64,000 bases of DNA. Source: Varroa destructor (taxonomy: Eukaryota; Arthropoda; Arachnida; Mesostigmata; Varroidae). The DNA is taken from the NCBI RefSeq assembly GCF_002443255.2, contig NW_019211455.1, forward strand, positions 6,419,959-6,483,958. The letters are read 5' to 3'. The first letter of the stretch is position 1. Each line of letters begins with the position of its first letter. Position numbers and translations under genes: made by a program. The notes beneath the pieces are model-generated. The model was not told the origin of the DNA and did no database searches. It saw nothing but the letters and a program-made list of their open reading frames with translations. Below, piece by piece: positions 13,183-26,878 of this stretch.

Positions 13183-15317
13183 CATGGTCCTACGCCCACC
13201 AAAAGTACATGGGGAAGTGTGGCAGCAGCGGAGAAAGACGAAGAAAGAAAGGAGAAAATAGTTACGGCGACTTTTTATGGTTTTTTTTCCCGTCCGGCAG
13301 TGGCCAATGCGTACGCGCAGAAAATCTTAGCTCTATCGCAAGAAAGTGACGTTGAGTGAAAACTCAGAGATTTTCCCTCTCTCTCCTCATTGTAGATAGT
13401 AGCTGAATTACGTAATCGACGCATGATGGGCGTGTCGAGAAGAGCAATGGCAACGGGAGCGTCGGTGGCTTCTTGATTTCCCGCAGCAACGTTTCAAGTT
13501 GAGGCGGAGAGCTGTTGGGATCGATGTGTTGCGCTCGGTGGATTCTGGGTCCCATTGGGGGCATCAGTTGCGAGGGGCTAATTTGCTCATTGTCGTCGTC
13601 TGTCGGCGGCGGCGGTGTATCTGCCGTCAGATGCTGGCCGAGGACGAGCGGCGCTGGCTCGAGCGGCAACAAAAATAGTTCGTCGGTCAGTCGGTTCTTG
13701 ATCGGTCGATTCTACCGCCGCCGCCAATGATAATGGTAATTCGACCATACCGACCCGATACCGCCATCTCATCACACAATAGGGGGTCGAGGGCGTACCT
13801 TCCAGGTGGCGGTGATATCTGAACTAACTGATTAGCTGAAGCTGGCTATTCGCGGTCGGTCGAGCGACCCGGTCGGTTAACCAGAACGTCACTGCCCACG
13901 GGAGCAACCGTCACCATGACATCAAGCATAACAGGCACAAGCAACCGAGGCGGTGGCCAATGGTTGTCCATACACGAAAGGAAGAAGCCGCCAGGCCATT
14001 CAACACACGCACAAAAAACACAAACAAGCGTTTATATATATAATACGAATATGTAAGATATGTGTGCACCTATACACGCGTAACCGACGAAAAAGGTGGC
14101 CAACCAACCACCCTGAGTGACGCTCGTTTGGCGTCGTTTGTCGGTAGAAGCGAAACAACAGAACCCTGCCTTAGAACATTACTCGGTTTCTGTCTTTTCG
14201 ATGCATTATTTTTCGATTCTCGTCGTGTAAAATGAGATGCAGTCGGAACATTAAAGCGACGACGACGACGACGACTTTGCTGAATCGTGGCGTTGCTGTT
14301 GTTTTCGTTGGTTTTGGTAGTGATCTTCAATCAGCGTCGCCGCACGTTGCGTACGACGTAGCGGTCATCGTTGGCCACTCGATGCCACTCCCTTGGCTAG
14401 CGAATCGACAGGCAGACCGACAGCTGATGACGACACATTGCCGCCGCCGCCGCCGCACAAAGACGTACACATCTGCCAGACATCCCTGCTCCGTGCTCTT
14501 CTACCGCGTCGAAATGCCTATCCGTGTGGCACGTATCTCTGGAAGATACAAAACAAGCAACAAATGAATGCAGTTCCCACCGTACTATCGCCACTGCTGT
14601 TTTTGTTGCTGCTGGAAGTGGTAGCTCTCGCTGCTGTGCTAATATTATAATGCTCGATCGAATTTTGTTCGCTTCCCATGTCACACGCGCACTAAGGCTC
14701 ACATATACAAAAGTACTTCATGACGACAGAGCTCGGATGTGCACTGAATTAATTTACTCATTAATTTAGCTGGGCAATAGCCCCAGCCTGACGCTGCTGT
14801 TACTGCGGCCGTCGCCTCTGTCGCAAAACGTTCTGTGTACGTTTTTCTCCGAACAACAAACTACCACTTGATATCATATATATATATATATATGTTTAGA
14901 ATACGATACGCGCCCGCTTCAGGAGCAAAGGGAGCGAGTACGACTCGAATAACGACAGCAGCACACGTTTATGGAAGAGGGAACCCGCACACGTATGCAT
15001 GTAGATGCATGCCATGAGTGTTTGTATATAAATGTGCATATTTGTATACATAACTTTTTTTTTTTTTTTTGTTACAATATGTGTACGCCAAGGGCGAGAT
15101 GGTGAGTAAACGGAGCAGAGAGATCCACTTAAAATGGGAAACCGAAATAGAGAAGTATCCAATAAATTCGAAACAGAGCAAAGAAAAAAAATCAAACGAT
15201 CACTGGGAAAGAAGCCTCGACTGGTTTGGCCGTCTAAATAGAAACGCGTTTTGTTATTATAATAGTCAGGGCACATTCAATTCTTAGCGGTCACCCCTCC
15301 TTGAGCAACGCAGAAGT

Positions 15318-15343
15318 AGCAGCAGCAGCAGCAGCAGCAGCAG
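15318..15343. repeat. (AGC)8 microsatellite
   Basis: Eight AGC copies plus two bases. Confidence 0.95.
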
Positions 15344-15571
15344 GGCGCATTATGACGCTCTGAAATGTTCGCTGGTAATTGTGACGACGGTTTTTGTGCA
15401 GACGGTCATGCGGATATTGCGGCTATTTCCACAACTTCCAGCTCGATTTCTTCTCCTGTGTGCGCAGACAACAATGACAACAACAGCTACAGGGACGGCA
15501 ACGACAATGGCTATAATAGAGGACGAAATTAGGATGAGGTCATAGATACTCCTATCGTCATTGATGACCAC

Positions 15572-15600
15572 GCTGACGCTGACGCTGACGCTGACGCTGA
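15572..15600. repeat. GCTGAC hexamer repeat
   Basis: Four full copies plus five bases of GCTGAC. Confidence 0.93.
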
Positions 15601-17407
15601 TCACTGGGAACAGGGTGGAAACTGTTTGGCTGCTCGGTCAGTCGCACGTCCTATCTCTTCGTTCGCAACGATCTGCCAATGATTCGTCGGAAAACGAAAT
15701 CGCGCCTTCGAAGCTAAGCCTCCCCTCTCAATAGCGAAATCATACGAATGTGGCGTCAACAGAAAAAAGAAGATATCCGATAGAAGAGCTAGCAAATCCA
15801 TTTTTTCAGCATCAATAACAACGGAGTAGCAGCAGTGCCTGCAGATCTTTCTATTTCGTTCATATCTTAGAGATGCGTCTTGCAGACATCGATAAGATCG
15901 CCAATAGTCAGTACTGAATGATCAGAGGAACAGAGAAAAGCAGCAACGGCTGATGTGCATATGTATTATTATTTTAATCGTATCAACGATCTGTATGTAG
16001 GTACTCCACACGTGAATGATAACACGATGAACATTAAAGAAAAAACACTGCATGTAATAAATTAATTGATGATAGATGCAAATTAGTTCTGACGACTTCA
16101 AAAGAAAAAATATTTCGTAACGATGGCTATTGTTATTGGGGTTTTCTTCGTTACCCACCTCTTAAATTACATCATGATACTGCTACAGCCAATGAGTGAA
16201 GCTTCCAATGTATTGAAATAGCTTCTTAAGCAGAATATTGGCTTTTTATAGGGTCGAAGGGCGTTGCTGTACTGTGTGTGAACATTATTTATCGTCCGAA
16301 TGTCGGTCGTTTGCATAGGTTGGCGCCCATCACGCATTTTGTATCCACTATATATGCGGTTCGTCGTAGATGCATGTGTCTATTATATTGAACTCATGTA
16401 TAAACTTAATCTACATGTAGTTATTTGCTGGACAGTCGACGAGGGGCCTTCTATTTTCAGGGAAAAAGTCAGCGTGAAAGCATAAATGGCACAACGTGTT
16501 GGGTGGTGGTAGGAGATTTGGATGTTTATGCAGTGAAGACAGTAAGAGTAACGCGACTTTTTTTTTTTAATATTATCTTTGCCGTATAACAGTATATCGG
16601 AGAAAGAAAACCTGAAAAGGTCTTTACAGCTTCAGGCAGTGCATAGCAGTAACATCACCTGAGCGCGCCAGAGATCTCGTCGGCGTAGACTGTCGCAAAG
16701 AGGCAACCATCGGTCGAACAGTATCCGGGCCGCATCAACAGTCCAGCGACTTGAGTGGGACTTCAAGTAGCTGGACGACAAAAAAAGGTTACATTTTGGA
16801 AACAGACTTCGACGCCAAAGACGACAGCACAGGCAACAACAATAGCAAAAACAATATTGACATCCAATCGTCGTACCCACGACGATCGAGTATGCGGACG
16901 AGTTAATTTAATATTGACTTCTGGGAACGCCGTTCTCAAAGCCTTTGCAGATGCCTTCTTCCCGCTGCCTCACTTTGTTGACGTCCCGTTGACGAATTTA
17001 TTGGTCCCCACGCCGGTGCACTATAGTGGAACAGGCCGATCAAATGCCTTCGTTCGTGCCTTCAGTTCTTCGGCGTTTCGGCCGGTGGCAAAGCCCGCTA
17101 GCCTTCGTGGCGTTCTCGATTTGAAATCGCGCCCCCGGTAGCCATAATAGTGTCACTGCGCGTCAGGGTACGCGCCATTTCTAACGGTAACTCGTGCGAG
17201 TTAGTCGACAAACAATGAAACTGCGTCTTTCTCATGCTCTGCCGTCGTTCGTTTATTGACGTTAACCTTCAACTTTGGTTGAAAAATCGCCGCTGCAGAA
17301 GGATTGTTTCTTTTTCTTTTAGTCCATGCATAATTGAACGGGAATGGGTGATAAGGACCCGGGCCTCGACAAGTGAAGTCTGCATTTAAATTGTAACTGT
17401 AGATCAA

Positions 17408-18135
17408 ATGGCACCCTGGGTTAAAGCTCGTGAGCCGGGCCGAGACTCAAAGGTATTTGATCTATAGCGAGTACTTGGTTTAGATGGGTCCGTCCCGATG
17501 GTGTAATCGTAGCCGAGTCGCTTTGAAGCTGTGAAACTATAACTATCTACCACAAAGAGTGTGCGCATGTGAACTGAGCGGGCCCCTGGGGCATCATGGG
17601 TGGTGAACGCTGTGGGCGGCCATTACCTAGTGACAGAAGTCATATTTTTTCTTTAAACAAGATCGCTAGCTGAAGTGGTCCGCGGGTGCCTGTCAGCCAA
17701 CCAGTCGAGTCAGACATATCACAGCTGTCCAGCCACAAGAGCCGTGGTAGTGAACAGCGCGACCTTATCTTGCTGAATACTGATGAACCTGACAGCGACC
17801 CCCCGGCAATCATTGAGAAAGAATCAATTCCCCTAGACTACACCCAGGGGGGTACCGGAAACCCTTCGACCTTGTCGTTAACACTCACTCCCCAGGTAGT
17901 GTCTCTGTCTTCGCTAGTCACTGGAGAAGAGACAGTAGTTATTCAGCCAGATAATAGGGTAGGAAAAATACATCCATTTATATCAATGAGTACATTCGAT
18001 AACACTTTACCCCGGGTTTCTCATGGCTCATGCCAGCACAGCGAACACATGTCACTTATTGCCTCTACTTTATTCCTTCCTTATCTCGAGGAGTGCATCG
18101 TAGGTAATGTAGCGTTCTTTTTTGACAGAAATTAA
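17408..18135 (+). pseudogene. Coding-like remnant of unknown origin
   Basis: From ATG at 17408 one frame reads as plausible protein (MAPWVKAREPGRDSKVF, later ASWVVNAVGGHYLV) but is broken by several stops. In another frame 17686-18135 is open for about 149 codons. It has an acidic, serine-rich character (TDEPDSDPPAIIEKES) unlike the triplet-repeat frames elsewhere. It lacks an ATG near its start and has a possible donor ccccag|gtagtg at 17896. It may be a decayed transposon or an exon of an unrecognised gene. I do not recognise the product. Confidence 0.25.
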
Positions 18136-19820
18136 TATGTCCCGTAAACACCATCACATGGTTTCCGAAGCTGATTCGAATCAAGCCGTGAGATTTCGAT
18201 GTACCGCCAGCTATTATGTACATCAATACACGATGGCAGTGCTCTTACCCCATAATGACACGATTAACACTGAGAACGGGAACAGATAATCAGCGGGTCA
18301 GTAAACGCAAAGAACTATACAGTGTCAAAGGCAGAGGCACACTCGTCACTGTTGTTTGACAACGGTAGCAGCGATAACACAAACAACGGTTATTCATCGG
18401 AGATGATCTAAGGTTGCCGTTACTAGCTCCCAGTGTTAATTGTATGCAAACAGAACTTACTGGATCGCTTCGTCTCGACGAGATCCGAAGACAGTCGGTC
18501 AGTAGCAGACGATCTTATTTGGCTGCATTTTTTGTTCAAGCGTCGCTGGGCTCTGCACGTCTGCTAGCATATCTGACTAGCCGCTCACCCTGCCGGCAGC
18601 CTCCTTCGTTGTTTTGGCCTCATATTTTGCTTATCAGTTTGCGTACGTTGGGCTGTTTTTGGTGTTGGGCCGCTGGCACTTGTGTACTACTATTGCGACG
18701 TCGTGCATTGGCTCATTTTCGAGTCCGCGCGATTCTGTAGAACGCTATCTGGCGCTGATACCCTCTAGCGGATGCGAGACCTCGAGCTTTTTGTATGCGT
18801 GATTGTGACTGGCTTGGCGACGACGATGACAACGTTGCCGACAAGGCTAAATTAGCTGGCACAAGACAAACAAAAATGATCTAGTATGATTTCAGTGAAG
18901 CTTACCGCAGAACCTTGAACGAGTGATGGCAGTTCTAAATCTCATCAGCCTCGCCAACGTATGATTTGCTTATTTCGACAATAATCTTTAATCAAAAATT
19001 CTCTAATCAGACCCTACTTGCAGTAGCGTTTTCGTTCAATCCATGCCCTTAACTAGACATGCAAGAAGATTTCTGCCAAGAGAATGCGGAAGAGTCTCAG
19101 TCTTGATTGCGCGGTCATTGCTGTAGACGGAACAGCCTTTCTCCGGTCGCTAGGAATGACAATAATAGTAAACCTATTATGCATTCAAAAAAGATAACGC
19201 ATGACTAGAAAAGGAATCAATCTGTTCCGGCATCGACTAACGAAGACACCTTCATCCGCCTACAACGACGACACATATGACGGTTATCGGCAGTGCAAAC
19301 ATATAGATCATAGGTGTATACGTAAGTAAATCGACTCCACACGAAAGCTGTTTCGTGTATTTCATGTATGTATTCTGCTCATTTAGAATTGATACCTATT
19401 GAATCATCGATGCTGGTGCTTGCCTCGGTCGCTTCGTTTCTTAGCTGATCGCGGCTGTCCCGGGTCAAAGGTTACGTCTGACTGCTGTTCTGCTATCTGT
19501 TTCATTCGTTCATCCTTCGGCGCTGCGGCCATTGGCGGAATCTCGTCTGAGTAGACTGGCGACTGATGCCGCCACTGCCGCTGCTATGATGTCAATCGCA
19601 ACGGATCCTCAGAATTTCACAAGTTATCGTATCATGGTTCCGTTCTTTTTTTTTTTCCCTTTTACTGCTGCCGTTTCGTCTTGTTCATTCGTTCGTGCGT
19701 TTTCGTCATCGTCTTCTACTACGCCTGCTACAATCCACAATTTTAAGTCTTTCCCCTTGTTCGGCTTTTCTCGCTGTTTTCTTTTAATCTGCCTCTAATA
19801 GAATATGCAAATGTCGATGA

Positions 19821-19863
19821 GCGCCGATCAACGGCGGCGTCAACAGCCGGCGCTGATCGGCGC
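19821..19863. other. GC-rich inverted repeat
   Basis: GCGCCGATCA at 19821-19830 is perfectly complementary to TGATCGGCGC at 19854-19863 around a 23-bp loop that itself contains GCCGGC. There is no T-run after it and no known function. Confidence 0.6.
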
Positions 19864-20807
19864 AAAACAGGAGGCGCGAATCGACTTAAATTATTGTTCA
19901 ACAACAGCGACGACCGTTTATACGCACGTGTGAGCATACAACGGTAAAATTAAATGATCAATGCCTCTTAAAAGCGTTCCTCGTTGAGATCGAACGAGGA
20001 TCGAAGCTTGCAAAGCGTCTGCAACGATAACCCGAACCCTTGCATCACAGGCCAGGCAAGTCGTCCTAACAAACATTCATTTTTGTTTGCATCACCGGCT
20101 AACACGACACACACAAGCAGAATTTTCTGCCTAGGATAGATTCGCCAGCAGCGGCACAAAAACATCGACACCCACAACCGGCACCATCATCCAACACTGG
20201 AAGTATTACTAGCATCAATGGAGCGGTCGGCATCCGCGCTGGCGGTCTCCTGACGACTGAGGCACTTTTGCCGATACACTTTTACATGGTGCATGGTGCG
20301 GTATGCTGCCATGCCGCACTAAGAACAACAGAAAGCAACGTCACACAGGCAAAGATTGGAATACGTATCCCTCTGAAAGCTAAAGTGTGCTGTTTATGTA
20401 GATGCTAAAAAGTGTGATGGCCAGATTCGTGACTGACTGACTGATACTGAGGAGACTGTCTATTGACAAAACGGCGTATGCACAAATCTCACCGGACGCG
20501 TATCATCATTGAGCAATAATATCGTAGCTAACCCCGTTCTTCGTCGATAGCACAGCGAAAAGATCCGCATACTATACAACAATCGACTGTTAGCAACAAT
20601 TTTTTTCCGTTCTCCTAATCTTTCGGGAAGCTAAGTGCTTCCCTCAGCTTGGCTGAGCTGTTACCTCATTTGAATGCGGTTCATCACTATTCTGACTTCG
20701 ATTACACATTTGTGACTGTTTTTATTTGTATCCTGACGAAATTCATTCCATAAGTGGCAAGAAAGCCTACCGATGGCGCCACAGGAATAAGAAAAGTTTA
20801 ATACGAC

Positions 20808-20828
20808 CTGCTGCTGCTGCTGCTGCTG
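20808..20828. repeat. (CTG)7 microsatellite
   Basis: Seven CTG copies immediately before the candidate first exon. They read as poly-Leu in that frame but lie upstream of its only ATG. Confidence 0.95.
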
Positions 20829-20837
20829 TTGCGATTG

Positions 20838-20901
20838 ATGTTGCTCTCGCTACCTCTGAATATGTTGTCGGAAAGCGACGGTACCCCTGACCTATGTAGA
20901 A
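20838..20901 (+). CDS. Weak candidate first coding exon (signal peptide)
   Basis: ATG at 20838 opens a 21-codon frame beginning MLLSLPLNML. It ends at a near-consensus donor, agaa|gtaagt, in phase 1, the phase that exon 26879 needs. The split codon would be A|GC (Ser). The hydrophobic stretch is only about nine residues and the base at -3 is T, so both the signal peptide and the start context are weak. The frame is open upstream through a CTG repeat (poly-Leu) but has no earlier ATG before a TAA. The resulting intron would be 6.0 kb. Confidence 0.2.
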
Positions 20902-23900
20902 GTAAGTCAGATTGGCTAAGAATATCGCTTCCTGTTTCACCGTACGAGCATGACGGAGTTTGCTTGTCTGTCTGTCTGCCTGCCTGTCGGCCTGTATCTG
21001 GGGGTAGACCTGCTAACGAAATCTAAGTACCATAAAAGCTGCTGTTGGTGTTATTAGGAGAAAGCGACAGCGTGTGTGTGTGTGTGTGTGTACATTCAAG
21101 ATATTTGTAGTCCTGGTTTACTCGAACCGTGGCTGCCTTGCGGTGGACGAGCCGGTCAACATGCGGACGGACGGTGCGGGTGCAGCGTTATAGCGGCCTT
21201 ATGTCGGACAAAATAAGGGCAGCGGCGGCGGCAACAGCAGAAGCTGCGTAACATGGTCGCTGGCTGATTTAGACTCTGCGGATGTGTGAATGCTTGGAGC
21301 GACATCTCGCCGCCTTCCCCATAAACTCGGCCTACAGAAATAAGGACTAAGGAATAGCAGCGACAGCGAAAGCAGAGGAAGCAAAAGAAGGAACACAATG
21401 TGCGTTCTACCGAGGCGAGCACCGTTCATGCACTTGCTTCTGTTTGGCTAATTCTTCTTACTGCTGCTGCCACCGTTGTTGCTGCGGTAGGCCAACGAGC
21501 GATGAAGGCTGTGCAGGACTAAATAGAATGTGTTTCGATGTTCGGCTTCGTATCGTTTTCCGTATCCGAACAACTTCTTTAGAGTTTAGTGAAACTCACT
21601 AGTTCTAAACAGTTATTGCTGGTAAGTGTAAACTAGCCCGCGTGTGTATCATTGAAGCTTAATTGAACAAGTTTAAGTAATCTTTTACGTGACATTTAAC
21701 TCCTGATGACACTGATTATAACGAGTCTTGTCATCATCGATAACAGTTACATGTACTAGTCTGGTAATAAAATCGACAACAGCCGAAATAATCTGTTTTA
21801 TTACTTTTTTTTTTTTTTTTTTTTTTTTTTAGCGGTCTAGCCGACGGCACCATTTACCGTTTGCCGTTTGAAGAAAAGCCAGCTGACTTATTCCTTTCTT
21901 TCTACCTATACGGTATTGCCATTGTAGCAGGCGCGGCAACAGTGGCAACATATCAATCAATATGAATGCGTGGAGGTGGGAGACACGACGATATCTGGGA
22001 CGTCGTCGTCGTCGTCGGCCATGATGAGGATGAAGATCGCCAGACGACGAACGACGGACACCGGACGCTAGCGCATGCCGGTGAAAGGGCGCATATCGAT
22101 ACAACTACCGCTACTACTATATCACTACACTGTGTCTGTATCTTTACGCATTTTTGTGTATGTTCATGTAGTGTTGTACAAACAATGCCATCTACTATAT
22201 CGGTAACTGGCTCATGCACACAATACAGATAAAATAAGTATATTCTCACACAAACAAAACACCCAGCGAGTCTATCTATCTGACCACAGCTGCCGCTTGC
22301 TTCTGCTGTTACTACTACTACCGTTGCAGCTGCCATAGCTGACAGTCTAATGTGCGCTTATGTGCTTCGATCTATCTGATTGGTTGGTTGTGAAAGGATA
22401 AATGCAGTACTGGACGAACGGGCCGACTGATCGACCGATGAACGAACGCGTCCGTGTCGTGTTCGAGGGAAGGAACACTGCTTCGCTCACAAGCGTAACT
22501 AACGGTACGGTGGCGAACGAAGTACGTCGTTTGTGAGTCTATTCAATTCTTCCTGCGGTTACGGTGTCGGCAACCACGAGCACCGCTCTGACGTATTGCG
22601 TTTGTAGTTGCAGCAATAGCTACTCGGCCGAAGATACGAAAGTGCGCGTCTGGCAGTAGCCAGGCACCGGCCGACGAACCGCCCGCAGATATGTATAGCA
22701 CTCACTATATCTGCAGTTATATACCCGGACTAGAGCCCTACAACTGTCTGTCTTCGAGCGAGGCGGCACGGAACAAATGAAAACCGCAGCGGGAGCGGTC
22801 GATATTGTTTGTTCCTGCGCATTCTGTCATAGCGTGCTACCAGCAGCGTCCGTTGTCTGACTATCCGTCCTTCTGTCCGTTCGTTGGCAGTTGGGTTTCC
22901 CAAGCGATCCAGGACGTTTGTTCTATTCACTCCCGTAGTCGTTCATCTCGGTCCCATCCATCTGCACCACAATGTCAGTAACAGTCAAATGTTAGTTTCT
23001 TATTATTGCAGCCGACAGCTCGGTTCGATGGTGATAGTGGGGACAGAAGTTCGCCGCTGAATCTCTTCTAGCGGCACCATCGCCACTCCCATAAAAGTGG
23101 CCACCGATGGAAAAGTCACGTTGGATGCACGCACAGGCAGGTTACCTCTTATTTCTTTGAAGCAGAGCGCTCAACCATTGCGTCTCGCTTCAATGTGGGA
23201 GAAGACTAAACCATGCCTAGCGGCGTATGTATACGAACTAGCATCGTTCTCTGGTAATAATAAACGCATGGGTGGAAAGAAGTTCCCGAAATGAAAATGA
23301 AACGTCGACTGTGGGCCCACTCGCAAATTGACTTTTCAAACTGGCAGTGTGGTGCATTCGCGCTTCTGATCAGAGTTCCTCTGTTGTTAAACGATCTTTG
23401 CCGTGGGTCGGTCGGTGGGTCAGTCACTGCCCAGCGGCAAAAACAGCATACACTTCTACTGATGGATGAAAACCGGAGCCGACATTTATTTTTATTTTGT
23501 GCTCTATAGGCTCATGTCCAGGCGAGATATAGCAGCGACTGTGCTACAGTATTTAACTTTCTTGCCTTGGGATTATTGCTTAGGCCTACCGACTGAGGCC
23601 GCGGAGTCGACAGCGATCGGTTTTTGAGGTCAAATTCCTCATTTCTCGCGCTCTGCCCTTGTTACTACTAGGGAATTGCTAAATATCGTCGAGCCGATGG
23701 TATTCTGTGGTCAGTTGCCGTTTTTGAGCTTGTGCACGTTTTACAGCCTGCCGTTTCGCAGCCGACAATCAATTGAGCCATTACTTTTAGCAACACTTGA
23801 TGCAGGCGCAACTGGGAACGAGAGGCTGGCCAGTCCTAAACAGGACCGGTAGCGTGAAGCAGTCCTAAGGAGAATGATTGATTGATCGATTAATTGATTC

Positions 23901-26878
23901 CGTGATTTGAGTTAGCGCCTTATGCGTGCCAGCCGTTCTGCTTAGGTCGTAATCGACGTAACTTTTCCGTACAACTGTTCTGTGGCAATCTTTAGTAGCT
24001 AATCTTCCGTTCTTTTCTCGGTTGAGCCAATATGACTGCTTTGGATCGTTTGCTTTTTATCTTTAGTTGTTATTGTTTTAATTCTATTTTACGTGTAGCT
24101 TTGCCTATACCGCCATGTTTAAGTCGGTTTCAAACAGTTATTCTTTACTTAGCTTACTGTAGGTCGTCTGGGCGGACCTCAAGCTGCGTCGAACCAGTAT
24201 ATCTACTTTTTTTGGCTTCTGATCAAACGTCTTCAGATCACAAGCAGTTCGTCCTGTCCTCTTCTCCAAACAATATTCGGAACTCAATGATTCTCCTGTC
24301 GGCCAGCAGCAGCAGGAGCAATTCGACGAGCCGGCAAGCGAATGTAGACGACTAACGCGGGTGCTTTTTTATACGAGACAAAATAACTTGTCACTCTTGA
24401 TGTTTTGCGAGGTATCTGGCCGATTTCCGATCATTGGGTCACGGCGAAAACCGTTTTTGCATTTACCACCAGGGGGGAGGGAGGTTATCGATTTTACGGT
24501 CGTATTTCTTCGAGAGAACTACCCACTCGAGTTTCCGTGCAATTGTCTCGGCAATCATTAGACTCTGACGAGAGGCTCAGAGATCAGGTGAAGGGATCCT
24601 TGGCACCTATCAGAGCTTTGTTTGATTTGTTCCAGTCTCTTACGACAGACTTTGCCGTAGCCACGTATAATCATTAATACTGTTTACTCAAATAAAGATT
24701 TCAGTGGCAGACAGCACTCTCCAATTTGACTCTCGTACGCTGTAACATTGGGCACCAAAGCTATTATTGGTGAACAGCGGGCTGTACAATTCCAACCTTG
24801 CATGGTCGGAAGCTATGAATGGATTAAGTGGATGTAAATAGTTGACTAAAAAAAGCTATTAGCATTATTTGTCTCTTCTTTTTTGGAAGAGTCTGCTCGT
24901 AGCTGTCAACAGCGTACGTTAGTGCCACGAGTGGTAACACCATCGACAACGAAGCGAGCGCGGAAGCACAGAAAACGGCCAATATCCGGAGCGGAGTCAA
25001 TGCATCCATTTCCCTCCTCACAGGATTTTCTTTAGGACTCAAAGAAAAAAAAGGAGTCCAACGGCAGCACGGGCATAATCGGCGGGAATCCTAGTGAAGG
25101 AGCGCGTCTGTCGGCATCTGTCTTCGATGTCGTCGATTTTTGTGTCTACATGGATGTGTTTGTCTCTGTGGCTTTTTTTTTGTATGGATGAGGGGCCGCC
25201 ATCGTTGAAACCGTGGTCGCGCCGCTGTGTTTAGCTCCGATCACTACGCCGACGGTGGTTGTGATGGTGTTAGTGTGACGGTGTTGTTTTGTAGCATGAT
25301 CTTCTGGGCGACCAGGCGAAAGCTATATGTTGTCGTCTGATTGTCTGGCTGGCCCGCTGACACTCGGAATCGTTGGAGACAGACAACGATCGTACCTGCT
25401 GCTGCTATTGCGGGTTACTTGGCGTGTGGTGCTCACTCACAATTGCTGTTCGCTTACGGGAGGGACGGTAACTTGCTGTTGGCCAGACTGCTTCTGGAGC
25501 CGATAGTACGCATTACATCGTCTATCGTAGAGTCGCCAGTTAGTCCACCGGCCGGTCGTTTGGTCCTCTCAACTCGATAGTTTGTCTCCCACGCAGCGGT
25601 GCACGCGAGGGGCCACGGCCAGCTATACCAGTACCAGCAGAGTCAACAAAGGCGGACAAACGGCGTCAGGTATAGATGATACACGCGAACGAAAAGCCGC
25701 CTAAATCCCCAATCGTTGGCAGGGCTCTATATAGATGAAGGAGGATGCCAGCGAGCACAGCAGCAGAGCACAAACAAGCAAAACTACTGTTTCCTACGTC
25801 CGGTGAAGTATCACCACGAATGAATTCACTCATACGCACACGTTTTCCCAGCTTGACTCGTACAGTTCCATAGAAAAACGATGCGATCATTCTGGAATTG
25901 CACGAACGTACCCGAACTTATACGCTGAAATCTTAATTTTTAGCTTGTGCGCCGCTCGTCGATAAAACCGCTACGTAAAATATATACGGTAGGTTACTAC
26001 CTGTTCACTTTTACCCATCCAAACATATCTCTCTAATCATACTGGAGATCGTCTTCATGGTTGTTTCTGTCGCCGTTGCCATCTACAATACACTAGATGG
26101 GAAAATACCCTCATGTGTCCATTTATTTGTGCTGCGTGCTATAATTACTATTATTATATTGTTAAAAAGAAGGTAATGAGCGGTAGTACTAATCGCCTAT
26201 GTTCGATCAATGCTGAGGCGGATATCATAATATTCCTACAACATCAAGTATTCCTAGAGCAATCTAAAAGTAGTCCGGATATCTTCGAATCTCGGCGGTG
26301 CCGCGCATGTGGGGGCGCCGACACGTTCGTTACCGACCAACGAAACAAGTCGTATCGGGAGTGCGTATACAGCAAACGCCTTTATGCACAGGCGGTGTTG
26401 AACGAAAACGAAAGGAAAATGCCGAATTAGTTTTGAATAATACTTTGCACTACTGTTCACCGGGGCGGGCAATACGCTGATAGCTAACAAAAAGCAAGTG
26501 TGACCCTTCAATAGGGTGAGATCGGGGATACGATCAGTCGTTTTGAAGGAAGGGGCGACATTCTGCGAATTCGGAGCGAGATACAGCCTCTTGTCTGCCA
26601 GCCATCCGGTTGCCCTCTTTAAGATGAATGACGACTCGCGGGGAGGCCTATGTACTTGGGTGGATCCGTTGTTCTAGAGCGTGGATAAATCAAACTGTAG
26701 TTGACTACTTCGCATTTCTGATGAAATCTGTTCGTTCCCAGTAGAGTTCAGTGGCGAAGTAGCATGTGAAAGCACACTTGGGGCTAAAGATAAGCCACTG
26801 TAACAAACTTCAATTTTTGTTCTCGAAATAGTCTGTTGATATATCTCATTGTTTTTTTTTTTTCTGTTTCATTTTCAG
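20902..26878. other. 5' intron or upstream region, no gene seen
   Basis: This would be the first intron if the 20838 exon is real, otherwise it is 5' flank. It holds GT repeats at 21073-21091 and the T26 tract. A donor-like ctg|gtaagt at 21622 follows a stretch with stops in the ATG frames, so it could only be a non-coding exon. Frames up to about 107 codons near 24032 lack motifs. Confidence 0.5.
21805..21830. repeat. 26-bp T tract
   Basis: Uninterrupted T26, the longest homopolymer in the window. Read on the minus strand it is a poly-A that could be the tail of a retroposed copy, but no retroposon body or target-site duplication was recognised. Confidence 0.9.

Larger units (their letters stand above)
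13183..20837. other. Non-coding stretch with microsatellites
   Basis: Apart from the remnant at 17408-18135, no gene is supported. Small repeats include GAC (14260-14274), CCG (14441-14456), AT (14877-14892), T16 (15055-15070) and AGC (15318-15343). A hairpin lies at 19821-19863. A short open frame at 14563 encodes a hydrophobic peptide (FLLLLEVVALAAVLIL) but has no phase-compatible donor. Confidence 0.55.

Noticed and set aside
14563..14649. Short frame with a very hydrophobic peptide, like a signal peptide
   Set aside because: No donor in the required phase exists before the stop, so it cannot join the visible gene.
24032..24092. Hydrophobic ATG frame as a possible signal-peptide exon
   Set aside because: The phase fits, but the donor (ac|gtgtag) is poor. 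The frame at 20838 has a better donor.
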